Assembly (NCBI GenBank): GCA_024280155.1
Contig: JAJRQQ010000015.1
Coordinates: 1 to 64,000, forward strand
Length of the DNA: 64,000 nt
Direction of reading: 5' to 3'
Origin: Bacteroidota bacterium
Lineage (GTDB): Bacteria > Bacteroidota > Bacteroidia > Flavobacteriales_D > Crocinitomicaceae
Shown here one piece after another: positions 55,929 to 63,862 of the stretch (position 1 is the first letter of the stretch; each line of letters opens with the position of its first letter). Both the position numbers and the translations under genes were made by a program. The notes under the pieces were generated by a model. It did not search any database, was not told where the DNA came from, and saw nothing but the letters and a program-made list of their open reading frames with translations.

Positions 55929-56501
55929 ATGAATTACACAGGAATCATATTAGCCGGAGGGAAAAGCTCTCGCATGGGGGAAGATAAAGGTTTACTCCTT
56001 TTGAACGGTGTTCCAATGGTGCAACACCTCATTCATCTTTTTGAAGAATTAAAAATTCCTACAATCATTATTGCAAACAATTCAGAATACAAACAATTCA
56101 ATCTACCTATTTTCAATGATATCGTTGAAGAAAAAGGACCTGCTGGTGGAATTCTAACAGGGCTTACTCATTCTCCAACAGAGAAAAACATCATTGTAAG
56201 TTGCGATTCTCCATTTGTAACGAAAGAATTAATACTATTTCTTATAAAGTCGCACCAAGAGAATCAAGTAACGATTCCTTTCTACCAAAATAGAATTCAT
56301 CCTTTAATCGGTATTTACGAAAAATCTGCTCGTCGCATTATTCAGAGCTGTATTGAGCGTAAACAGTTGAAAATTCGATTCATTTTGGAGGAATTAAATA
56401 CACGTCAGATTGAAATTCCTGAACACATTGCGCAGAATGGGAAATCGTTGACAAATATCAACACAAAAGAAGAACTAAATCAATTAAAAAATGAAGATTA
56501 A
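55929..56501 (+). CDS. mobA: Molybdenum cofactor guanylyltransferase MobA
   Basis: Makes Mo-bis-MGD from Mo-molybdopterin and GTP, as needed by DMSO-reductase-family enzymes such as nitrate reductases. The 190 residues have GIILAGGKSSRMGEDKGLL, the metal loop ISCDSPF-type (VSCDSPFV), and GPAGGILTGL. It starts directly after the moeA stop. Its presence suggests at least one bis-MGD enzyme elsewhere in the genome. Confidence 0.93.
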   Translation: MNYTGIILAGGKSSRMGEDKGLLLLNGVPMVQHLIHLFEELKIPTIIIANNSEYKQFNLPIFNDIVEEKGPAGGILTGLTHSPTEKNIIVSCDSPFVTKELILFLIKSHQENQVTIPFYQNRIHPLIGIYEKSARRIIQSCIERKQLKIRFILEELNTRQIEIPEHIAQNGKSLTNINTKEELNQLKNED

Positions 56502-56718
56502 AGTCGTATATTTCGGATTGATTGTGGATGCTATAAAAATTGAATCTGAACAAATTGATAGAGGTGAATTTTCAACTAATTTGAACACATTCTTTGAAGC
56601 AAGACACACTGAATTAAAAAAGATAAACTATAAAATTGCCGTTGATGGTGAATTTTCGAACGAAATTTCGGAAACCACACAAGAAATTGCACTTTTCCCT
56701 CCATTTGCAGGAGGTTAA
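56491..56718 (+). CDS. moaD: Molybdopterin synthase small subunit MoaD (ThiS fold)
   Basis: A 75-residue beta-grasp sulfur carrier. KIKVVYFGLIVDAIKIE at the N-terminus and the mandatory Gly-Gly end (FPPFAGG), which is thiocarboxylated to donate sulfur. It overlaps mobA by 11 nt and is followed after 9 nt by moaE, its partner. Confidence 0.9.
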   Translation: MKIKVVYFGLIVDAIKIESEQIDRGEFSTNLNTFFEARHTELKKINYKIAVDGEFSNEISETTQEIALFPPFAGG

Positions 56719-56727
56719 AAAAATAAT

Positions 56728-57156
56728 ATGAAAAATTGTTTTAAAGAAGGACCAATCACATCTGATTTTATCGGTCAATCAATTGCACATCATCAAGTCA
56801 AAACAAACATTGGCGCACATCAAATCTTTCTTGGACAAGTTAGAATGGATGAAATTGAAGGAAAGAAAGTCGTTGCCATTGATTATTCTGCCCACGAAGA
56901 AATGGCCAACAAAGCATTTCACGAAATTAGAGAATCTGCATTTGACAAATTCGATTTGACATGTATGCATATATATCATAGCAAAGGAATTGTGAAAGCT
57001 GGAGAAATTTGCCTTTTTGTTTTTGTGTCCTCTGCACATCGCAAAGCGGCACAAGAAGCCATCGAATATTTGGTGGAAGAAATAAAAGCAAAAGCACCTA
57101 TTTTTGGAAAAGAAATTTTAGAAGACGAATCCTACGTTTGGAAAGAAAATAAATAG
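56728..57156 (+). CDS. moaE: Molybdopterin synthase catalytic subunit MoaE
   Basis: A 142-residue enzyme subunit that converts cyclic pyranopterin phosphate to molybdopterin with MoaD. GAHQIFLGQVRMDEIEGKKV (conserved Arg), IDYSAHEEMANKAFHE, YHSKGIVKAGEICLFV and the C-terminal KAPIFGKEILEDESYVWKE with the active-site Lys are all present. Confidence 0.95.
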   Translation: MKNCFKEGPITSDFIGQSIAHHQVKTNIGAHQIFLGQVRMDEIEGKKVVAIDYSAHEEMANKAFHEIRESAFDKFDLTCMHIYHSKGIVKAGEICLFVFVSSAHRKAAQEAIEYLVEEIKAKAPIFGKEILEDESYVWKENK

Positions 57157-57159
57157 ATT

Positions 57160-58071
57160 ATGGTTGAAATAACGCACAAAAATACGACATTACGAATAGC
57201 AACAGCCGAAGCAACGGTACGAGTTAGCAAGCAAGAGACCATTGATGCCATAAAAAATGACTTAGTTCCGAAAGGAAATGTTTTTGAAATGGCGAAAACA
57301 GCTGGTTTGTTTGCAGTTAAAAAAACATCGGACATTATTCCTGACTGTCACCCCTTACCTGTCGAATACACAGGTGTTTCTTACGCTATTGATGGATTAG
57401 AAATTAAAATCACCATCGATGTCAAAACCATTTATCGAACAGGAGTCGAAGTTGAAGCAATGCACGGAGCAAGCGTTATCGCATTAACCATGTACGATAT
57501 GTTAAAACCAATTGACAAAGGCATTGAAATTCAAAACATTCGTTTGGTAAAGAAGAAAGGTGGTAAATCTGATTTTAAAGATAAATTTAGAAAAGATCTA
57601 ACCGCAGCAGTTTACGTTTGTTCAGACAGTATTTCAGCAGGGAAAAAAGAAGACCGAGCAGGGAAATCAATCATTGAGAAATTGAAATCTTATGCTGTAG
57701 AAGTGGTTGAATACACCATTATTCCAGATGAGAAAGAAGATATTCAATCTTCCGTTTTAAAACACACCGAAAAAGGAACAGACCTCATCATTTTCACAGG
57801 CGGAACAGGATTATCGAAACGAGATATTACTCCGGAGTCCATTCTTCCGCTTTTGGACCGAGAAATTCCAGGAATTAGTGAAGCGATGCGAAATTACGGA
57901 CAAGAAAGAACACCTTATTCTATGCTTTCGAGAAGTTTAGCAGGAGTAAAAGATGAGAGTTTAATTCTTGCGTTACCGGGTTCAACAAAAGGAGCATCAG
58001 AATCTATGGATGCATTATTCCCTGCGTTATTGCATATTTTTAGAATTTTTAAAGGAGCGCAACACGAATAG
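57160..58071 (+). CDS. moaCB: Fused cyclic pyranopterin monophosphate synthase and molybdopterin adenylyltransferase (MoaC-MoaB/Mog)
   Basis: A 303-residue fusion. Residues ~1-145 are MoaC (ATVRVSKQETIDAIKNDL, AKTAGLFAVKKTSDIIPDCH, VEVEAMHGASVIALTMYDM), which finishes the pterin ring after MoaA. Residues ~150-303 are MoaB/MogA (AAVYVCSDSISAGKKEDRAG, IFTGGTGLSKRDITPES, LALPGSTKGASE), which adenylates molybdopterin. The fusion puts an early and a late step on one chain; it is known from other Bacteroidota. It starts 3 nt after moaE. Confidence 0.95.
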   Translation: MVEITHKNTTLRIATAEATVRVSKQETIDAIKNDLVPKGNVFEMAKTAGLFAVKKTSDIIPDCHPLPVEYTGVSYAIDGLEIKITIDVKTIYRTGVEVEAMHGASVIALTMYDMLKPIDKGIEIQNIRLVKKKGGKSDFKDKFRKDLTAAVYVCSDSISAGKKEDRAGKSIIEKLKSYAVEVVEYTIIPDEKEDIQSSVLKHTEKGTDLIIFTGGTGLSKRDITPESILPLLDREIPGISEAMRNYGQERTPYSMLSRSLAGVKDESLILALPGSTKGASESMDALFPALLHIFRIFKGAQHE

Positions 58072-58077
58072 TTGTTG

Positions 58078-58085
58078 TACATTTG
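58078..58085 (+). promoter_or_regulatory. Possible internal -7 promoter element before moaA
   Basis: TACATTTG, perfect TAnnTTTG, 10 nt before the moaA ATG in a 24-nt gap after moaCB. It could give extra transcription of moaA and the regulator gene. No TTG at -33. Confidence 0.35.
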
Positions 58086-58095
58086 ACACTACAAA

Positions 58096-59097
58096 ATGAA
58101 CTCAACTCCTCAACATATCGTAGATAAATTTGGTCGTGTACACGATTACCTCAGAATTTCTCTGACGGAACGGTGTAATCTTCGCTGTTTCTACTGCATG
58201 CCAGAAGAAGGAATTGAATTGCGTGACAAGTCAGCGTTTATGAGCGCCGAAGAATTGATTGATATTGCGAAAACATTTGTGTCGTTAGGTGTAAAAAAAA
58301 TTCGATTAACGGGAGGAGAACCTTTGATTAAGAAAAATGCAGCATTCATTCTTCGAGAATTAGGAAAACTACCGGTAGAGGTAACGCTCACAACCAATGC
58401 AGTGAATGTCGATCGATTTATCGATGTGATGAAAGAAGCTGGAATAAAATCTATTAATGTCAGCTTGGATTCATTAAAAGAAGAACGATTTAACGCTATT
58501 TCTCGACGTAATTATTTCCAGAAAATAACGGAGAATATCGATTTATTGTTAGAGAATGGATTTCATGTTAAGCTCAACGTTGTCGTTATTCGAGGGACAA
58601 ATGATGATGAGATTGTTGACTTTATTGAATGGACAAAAAAAACTCCGATCCATGTTCGATTTATCGAATTTATGCCTTTTGATGGAAATAAATGGAATTG
58701 GGAAAAGAAAGTTTCTTTCAAAGAGATTTTACAGCAAGTCACAGCTCATTATGGAGAAAATGGCTTCTATCAATTGAAAGACAAACCTAATCGGACTTCT
58801 CGTTGTTTTAAATTAGCCAATTCAAAAGGAACATTTGGAATTATTAGCTCTGTAACAAATCCATTCTGTGATACATGTAATCGAATTCGTTTAACTGCAG
58901 ATGGGAAAATTAAAAACTGTTTATTCTCGAATGATGAAATAGATTTACTTTCATTACACAGAAAAAAGTTACCTTTATTACCAGCTATTATAGATGCCAT
59001 TCAAAGCAAAGATAAAAAACGCGCAGGATTGGGTGAATTTAATGATAAAATGGCGGAGAAATTACAAAACAGATCTATGATCACAATTGGAGGGTAA
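58096..59097 (+). CDS. moaA: GTP 3',8-cyclase MoaA (radical SAM)
   Basis: First step of molybdenum-cofactor synthesis from GTP. The 333 residues have the radical-SAM cluster CNLRCFYC (C27, C31, C34), the SAM motif TGGEPLIKK, the second cluster Cys C258, C261 and C275 (FCDTCNRIRLTADGKIKNC) and the catalytic C-terminal Gly-Gly (ITIGG). All needed residues are present. It ends 2 nt before the Crp/Fnr gene. Confidence 0.97.
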   Translation: MNSTPQHIVDKFGRVHDYLRISLTERCNLRCFYCMPEEGIELRDKSAFMSAEELIDIAKTFVSLGVKKIRLTGGEPLIKKNAAFILRELGKLPVEVTLTTNAVNVDRFIDVMKEAGIKSINVSLDSLKEERFNAISRRNYFQKITENIDLLLENGFHVKLNVVVIRGTNDDEIVDFIEWTKKTPIHVRFIEFMPFDGNKWNWEKKVSFKEILQQVTAHYGENGFYQLKDKPNRTSRCFKLANSKGTFGIISSVTNPFCDTCNRIRLTADGKIKNCLFSNDEIDLLSLHRKKLPLLPAIIDAIQSKDKKRAGLGEFNDKMAEKLQNRSMITIGG

Positions 59098-59099
59098 AC

Positions 59100-59765
59100 A
59101 TGCATTCAATCATTGAAAAATACTGTACAGAAGAATGGAGAGACTTTGTTAATTTTCATAGTAAAGTTATCAAAGTAGAGCGTGAAAAACATATTTTCTC
59201 CATAGGAGATGATGTAAAAGGCCTCTATTTTATTCAAACTGGAAAGGTTAAAATAATGAAACGAATTCCTAGTGGAAAAACAAGAATTATCCGACTGGCA
59301 GCCGATGGTGACATTATTGGACACAGAGGTTTTGGAGGAACTTGGGAATATTCAATTACTGCTCAAACATTAGAAGACACTGAACTACTATTCATTCCTC
59401 TGAACATTTTTGACCAAACCGTTAAGGCCAATCCTGATTTTGGTTTTTTCATGATGATGTTTTTCGCCGAAGAACTAAGGAATGCAGAAAAATTATCTTA
59501 TCAATGTCCCGTAAAAAACCTCGTTGCATCAAGTCTTTATAACAGCTTAAAAATCTTCGGGTTAAAAAAAGACAGTACAGAATTAGCATATACTCTCTCG
59601 CGAAAAGATATTGCAAGTATGGTTGGAACAACTTATGAATCGGTCATTCGTTCGTTATCAGAACTACAAAAAGAAGGTATCATACGTATCGATGGTAAAA
59701 AAATTCATGTACTCGACAGAAAAAGTCTTAAACAATCGTCAGGTGTTCTAACACCACTGAATTAG
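59100..59765 (+). CDS. Crp/Fnr family transcriptional regulator
   Basis: A 221-residue regulator: cyclic-nucleotide-binding-like domain (EKHIFSIGDDVKGLYFIQTG, then AADGDIIGHRGFGG) and winged helix LSRKDIASMVGTTYESVIRS (~166-185). It has only C9 and C136, so it lacks the Fe-S Cys set of FNR and is likely a DNR/NnrR-like or other sensor. Recognition-helix residues Y179, E180 and R184 align to Crp R180, E181 and R185: the Glu/Arg that read the G of TGA are kept, and the Arg that reads the G of TGTGA is lost. This fits a TATGA half-site, as seen before norC and the porin gene. Co-transcribed with moaA. Confidence 0.9.
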   Translation: MHSIIEKYCTEEWRDFVNFHSKVIKVEREKHIFSIGDDVKGLYFIQTGKVKIMKRIPSGKTRIIRLAADGDIIGHRGFGGTWEYSITAQTLEDTELLFIPLNIFDQTVKANPDFGFFMMMFFAEELRNAEKLSYQCPVKNLVASSLYNSLKIFGLKKDSTELAYTLSRKDIASMVGTTYESVIRSLSELQKEGIIRIDGKKIHVLDRKSLKQSSGVLTPLN

Positions 59766-61094
59766 TTATCATTTCTTTTCAAAACTATTGGAATCAATCT
59801 CTGTAACATCTGAATAGAAATAATAAGGATAGAAAGGAATAAAGACAACCCTGAAATAAAGAATACCATATATAAACCATAGGATTCTTCGTGTAAATTA
59901 CTGTAAGAAGTAATGTTTTCAGAGTGCTCCCAAAGCATTTTTTTAATACCCATTCCTATTAAAGTAAACCAGAACACCAATAAAGAACTGTTAAAAAATA
60001 TAAAACTATATTTATTCCATTTCGATATCAATTTGTCTTTATTCAATTTACTTATCATAAACGAAATGGAAGCAAATAAAATGCAAGTATTAATTCCAAT
60101 GGTTGTCCCCATGGAATGTGCAACTGTTATGTGTGTTCCATGAGAGAAAAAATTCAACACTGGAATAGACATCAAAAGTGCCATTGTTAAATTCAAGAAA
60201 ACCCATAAATCACTCGCCATAATATAGAGATATGCCATAGAATTCTCTTTTTTATCTTTCTTACTCAACGATTTACTCCAACTATACACAATCTTAATGA
60301 AAATTATCCATTCTGTCATACTTACACCATAAGCGACATAACGAACCCATGGTAAAGTCGGAAGGATATATGTGTGATGTGCCCAACCAAACATTAAATT
60401 TGTTAACCCTAAAAAGAAGAAGAAAAAAGTCGTTTTTCCCCTCGCTAAATTAATATCATCCTTAATTTTAGTCATTAAGTAGATAGCTGTTCCATACACC
60501 AACATGTTCCAACTTCCAACGAATGAGCCGTACGACTTCCATTGCACTGTTAAATCTCTTATATAATCAGACCTGAAATAATCAAGCAACCAAAAATTTG
60601 CCTCAGAGAGGTGAAAAATCATAAAAACAATTCCAATTCCCCACATCCAAAAAATAGACTGGCCAATCTTTCACCTTACCAATCATTGTTTTAAAATAAT
60701 TGATTCCAAATAGTACCCAACCAATTAATATTGGGAGAATTAAATAAGGGGAGAACACCATGTATTCTCTTCCTCCAAGGTTATTCGTGAAAATAGAAAA
60801 TAGAATTAACACACCTATTATCGCGTAAATAAAAAAGTGAATTTTAGCTAATTTTGGTGAGAATAACTTTAGTTTTTCAATTTTGGTAAGGTAATAGTAC
60901 ACTCCTCCGACAGCTGTTAAAACTATCCAAGAGACGACCATTGAAGTGTGTAAAGGTCTCATTTGATTGAAGGGCGTGTAGTTTTTTAGAAAATCTGGAT
61001 ATATATATACGACAGAACCCAATACGCCAAATGTTACGCCTAAGATTAACGCAAACAGTCCTGCAATGATAAAATAAATAGAAAAATTTTTCAT
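59762..61094 (-). pseudogene. norB: Nitric oxide reductase large subunit NorB, split by a +1 frameshift
   Basis: Membrane haem-copper-superfamily subunit that reduces NO to N2O. The frame from ATG 61094 (MKNFSIYFIIAGLF) gives FNQMRPLHTSMVVSWIVLT (low-spin haem His) and leaves the family at KDWPVYF; the rest continues in the other frame from about 60650 (WMWGIGIVFMIF, GWAHHTYILPTLPW with the His pair, GTHITVAHSMGTTIGIN). Removing one T from the T6 run (60654-60649) gives 443 residues. The end overlaps the Crp/Fnr gene by 4 nt (convergent). It starts 10 nt after norC. Canonical cNOR residues partly differ: AHSMG instead of AHxHG, and no clear HLWxE. Confidence 0.82.
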
Positions 61095-61104
61095 GCTCGT
61101 TTCA

Positions 61105-61521
61105 TTATTTGTATTTAATCGAAACCCATCCATCTGCACTAAAGACAGCTTCTCGGTTTGGGTAAAACCCAGTTTTGTCAACATGCGCTAAAAATGCAAC
61201 AAGCTTTTCTTTTTCTTCTTCCGTGAAATTAAATTTTGGCATTGTACTCTCTCCACTATTTAAAAATGCTTCCACATAGGCATCTCCTTTTTGAGGATGA
61301 GAAATTACATTCGTTAAATCCGGCCCTAAATAACCTCCAAGACCATAAAGTTGGTGACACGATGTGCAATTATTATCTTGCCAAAGCTTTTCTCCTTCAA
61401 TAGCATTTGAAGACATTATAGGAGCTGAGCTGGCACTTTTTTGAGAATAAATAATTAAGTTATAAACTATAAAAACTCCCAAAAGTACAATGAGTACTTT
61501 TATATTCCTCGCTCGATTCAT
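61105..61521 (-). CDS. norC: Nitric oxide reductase cytochrome c subunit NorC
   Basis: A 138-residue membrane-anchored cytochrome c. It has an N-terminal membrane helix (IKVLIVLLGVFIVYNLIIY), the haem motif CTSCH (C52, C55, H56) and a distal Met in STMPKF (M95), with LGGYLGPDLTNV between. It passes electrons to NorB. The haem-c subunit implies a cytochrome-c-type NOR rather than the single-chain quinol enzyme. A perfect Crp/Fnr-like palindrome lies 43 nt upstream. Confidence 0.93.
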   Translation of the reverse strand: MNRARNIKVLIVLLGVFIVYNLIIYSQKSASSAPIMSSNAIEGEKLWQDNNCTSCHQLYGLGGYLGPDLTNVISHPQKGDAYVEAFLNSGESTMPKFNFTEEEKEKLVAFLAHVDKTGFYPNREAVFSADGWVSIKYK

Positions 61522-61536
61522 TTCTCAATTTTTTCA

Positions 61537-61544
61537 TAAAAGTA
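61537..61544 (-). promoter_or_regulatory. -7-like element of the norCB promoter
   Basis: TACTTTTA on the minus strand, 7 of 8 positions of TAnnTTTG, 15 nt before the norC ATG. It places the expected start of transcription about 42 bp from the centre of the 61564-61583 palindrome. Confidence 0.45.
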
Positions 61545-61563
61545 TCGTATACAACAATGAATC

Positions 61564-61583
61564 AATATGAGTTAAGTCATATT
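61564..61583. promoter_or_regulatory. Candidate Crp/Fnr-family operator of norCB
   Basis: AATATGA-GTTAAG-TCATATT: perfect 7-bp arms with a 6-bp spacer, identical arms to the site at 54331-54350. Centre about 42 bp upstream of the predicted start of transcription, the class II activation distance. The likely binder is the Crp/Fnr protein at 59100-59765. Confidence 0.62.
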
Positions 61584-61649
61584 TAAAAAATTTAAACTAC
61601 TCTTTAACAAAAATTAAGAAACGTTGGGCTTTATAAAAAAATCAAAAGA

Positions 61650-62237
61650 TTACTTCCCAATTATTCTCAAAAACGTTCGCCACATGATTTTCACATCATG
61701 ACCGACAGACGGGTTTTCGAGGTATTTTTTATTTAATTTAATCTTTGCCGGCATTATTTGTTCAATATAGGCCTTGTGAGGGTCTTCTGCTTGTCCTAAA
61801 ATTTTATTCTCCTCAAAATATTCTAAGGATGCTAAATCTGTGATTCCGGGTTTTACTTGGAGAATTTCTCTTTGGTCATCCGTGTATAAATCAACAAATT
61901 CTTTCACTTCTGGTCGTGGTCCTACAATACTCATTTGTCCAAAGAGAACATTTAAAAATTGTGGAAATTCATCCAACTTATATTTCCGAAGAAAATGACC
62001 GATGGAAGTAATTCGATTATCACGACCTACCGTTAATCTTCCCTCTTTATCGGCGTTTGTTTTCATCGTTCTGAATTTATACAGTCCAAATTCTTTCCCT
62101 TTTTTACCGATGCGCTTTTGAATGTAGAACACTCCTCCTTTTGAGGTCAAAAGAATTAGGATTGAGATAAGAATTCCAAAAGGTAGAAAAACCAAGAGAA
62201 TTAAAAAAGAAACAACGACATCGAAAATTCTTTTCAT
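61650..62237 (-). CDS. Bacterial sugar transferase (polyprenyl-phosphate hexose-1-phosphate transferase)
   Basis: A 195-residue initiating glycosyltransferase of surface-polysaccharide synthesis. One N-terminal membrane re-entrant helix ([20 protein letters not shown]), then [46 protein letters not shown] and [11 protein letters not shown]. It is the small catalytic-core form (PglC-like). It is downstream of an aminotransferase in the same direction, as in many N-acetylated amino-sugar clusters, where it transfers the made sugar to the carrier lipid. Confidence 0.93.
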   Translation of the reverse strand: MKRIFDVVVSFLILLVFLPFGILISILILLTSKGGVFYIQKRIGKKGKEFGLYKFRTMKTNADKEGRLTVGRDNRITSIGHFLRKYKLDEFPQFLNVLFGQMSIVGPRPEVKEFVDLYTDDQREILQVKPGITDLASLEYFEENKILGQAEDPHKAYIEQIMPAKIKLNKKYLENPSVGHDVKIMWRTFLRIIGK

Positions 62238-62298
62238 AATTGAATAAAAAAATGAAAAGTGAAGAATGAAGAATGAATGAAAAATATTTCGACCATGT

Positions 62299-62586
62299 TT
62301 ACTTATTATTCAATTTTGAAGTTTTTAAAATTTTTGTCAAGATAAAAACTAATTCTCTTGATTCGTTTAAAAGCAAAGATAACTTTTCTGATTTAAATAC
62401 TTGAGATGCTATAATTAATCGAATCCAATAAACTGATTCTCTCGCTTCTATTAAAGAAATTTGGGTTTTTGCTATAAATTCTTTTTTAGAGATTGCCCCT
62501 TGTGCTTCTTCAATGTTAGCAGCGACATTTGTTGCACTTCTAAGCAACTGTTTAGTGATTATATATTCTCTGTGTTTATCTTGCAT
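62299..62586 (-). CDS. Four-helix-bundle protein (23S rRNA intervening-sequence protein family), probably N-terminally short
   Basis: A 95-residue helical protein. KQLLRSATNVAANIEEAQGA, KEFIAKTQISLIEARESVYWI and LLLNESRELVFILTKIL match the S23/four-helix-bundle family, common as solitary genes in Bacteroidota. Family members are usually ~115-120 residues and have a helix before the QLLRSxTN block; here the first helix is missing or altered. An upstream in-frame ATG near 62613 adds only about 9 atypical residues. It sits between two polysaccharide genes in a stretch with ATGAAAA repeats. Function unknown. Confidence 0.65.
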   Translation of the reverse strand: MQDKHREYIITKQLLRSATNVAANIEEAQGAISKKEFIAKTQISLIEARESVYWIRLIIASQVFKSEKLSLLLNESRELVFILTKILKTSKLNNK

Positions 62587-62625
62587 TTCATAACAAAAAC
62601 GAACAATTTTTCATTTTTCATTTTT

Positions 62626-63840
62626 TTACCCCTTCATCACAACTGAAACTGCATTTTTCACTGCTTCTACGACCATTTTCACTTGTTCATCAGTTAAATC
62701 ATAATAAACAGGCAAAGAAATCTCATTCGCAAAAGAAGCATAAGCTTCTGGATAATCTTCCATTTTATACCCTAAATTCTTGTACGCTGTTAGACGAGGC
62801 AAAGGTTGAAAATGAACATTCACAGACACGTCAACATTGAAAACTTCTTGCATTATCGCATCACGTTGTTCTTCCGTTGCACCATTTATTCTGAGCAAAT
62901 ACAAATGGTAACTCGATGTTTTATTCTCCGTTTCATACAAAGGATTATTTGCCCAACTTTCTTTTGAAAAAGCATTATAGTATTGGTCAAAAATCTCTTT
63001 TCTTCTATCTAAATTTTCTTGGTAACGACCTAATTCTATCAAACCAATTGCTGCTTGAATATCAGTCATATTGCATTTGAATCCTGGTTCAATCACATCG
63101 TATTTCCAATTACCTTTTTGCGTTTTAGCAAGCGCATCTTTGTTTTGTCCGTGGAGAATTTTCGTATTAAATTCTTTGTAAATATCTTCGTGATTAAATT
63201 TCTCTGGCAAATTAAAACAAAGCGCTCCACCTTCTGCCGTTGTTAAATTTTTCACAGCATGAAAAGAAAAGGAAGAAATATCCGCTAATGCACCCGAACG
63301 TTTTCCGTTGTATTTTGCTCCAAAACTATGTGCAGAATCAGAAAGCAACAATATTCGACCTAATTTCTCTTGTTTTTCATTCTTTGGAGAAAATTGAGCT
63401 TTAATTTGCTCCTCATTAATCAACGTCAATAACTCATCATAATCAGCAGGTAAGCCACCGATATCCACTGCCATAATTGCTTTGGTTCGAGGCGTAATTG
63501 CAGCGCGAACTTTCTCTACATTGAGGTTAAAATCTTCTTCATTTACATCAACCATCACAGGAGTTGCTCCAGAATGGAAGATTACATTTGCACTTGCACA
63601 ATACGTATATGCAGGAATAATTACCTCATCACCTTCACCTATTCCCCACCAATGAAGTAGAACCTGCATCCCCATTGTCCATGAATTAACAGCAATTGTC
63701 GTTTTGCAACCTGTGTAAGATGTAATATCTTTCTCGAACTGCTTCGTCCGAGGTCCGGTAGTTATCCATCCCGATTTAAGAGCTGCAATAACTTCATTTA
63801 TTACTTTGTCATCAATACGAGGTGGTGAGAATGGAATCAT
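62626..63840 (-). CDS. DegT/DnrJ/EryC1 family sugar aminotransferase
   Basis: A 404-residue PLP-dependent sugar-nucleotide aminotransferase. SGWITTGPRTKQFEKDI, NSWTMGMQVLLHWW, DEVIIPAYTYCASANVI, SDSAHSFGAKYNGKRSG and the Schiff-base Lys in SFHAVKNLTTAEGG (K197). Likely makes a 4-amino or 3-amino-dideoxy sugar for a surface glycan. Same direction as the sugar transferase downstream and a glycosyltransferase upstream. Confidence 0.93.
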   Translation of the reverse strand: MIPFSPPRIDDKVINEVIAALKSGWITTGPRTKQFEKDITSYTGCKTTIAVNSWTMGMQVLLHWWGIGEGDEVIIPAYTYCASANVIFHSGATPVMVDVNEEDFNLNVEKVRAAITPRTKAIMAVDIGGLPADYDELLTLINEEQIKAQFSPKNEKQEKLGRILLLSDSAHSFGAKYNGKRSGALADISSFSFHAVKNLTTAEGGALCFNLPEKFNHEDIYKEFNTKILHGQNKDALAKTQKGNWKYDVIEPGFKCNMTDIQAAIGLIELGRYQENLDRRKEIFDQYYNAFSKESWANNPLYETENKTSSYHLYLLRINGATEEQRDAIMQEVFNVDVSVNVHFQPLPRLTAYKNLGYKMEDYPEAYASFANEISLPVYYDLTDEQVKMVVEAVKNAVSVVMKG

Positions 63841-63862
63841 TGTGTTTTTTTTGTAAAAGTAA

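Noticed and set aside
57160-58071. MoaC-MoaB fusion as a novelty
   Set aside because: Known from other Bacteroidota; reported only as a feature.
60649-60654. Programmed frameshift in norB
   Set aside because: The correction needed is the removal of one base (+1 direction) in a T run, with no known slippery or stop-codon signal; sequencing error or mutation is simpler.
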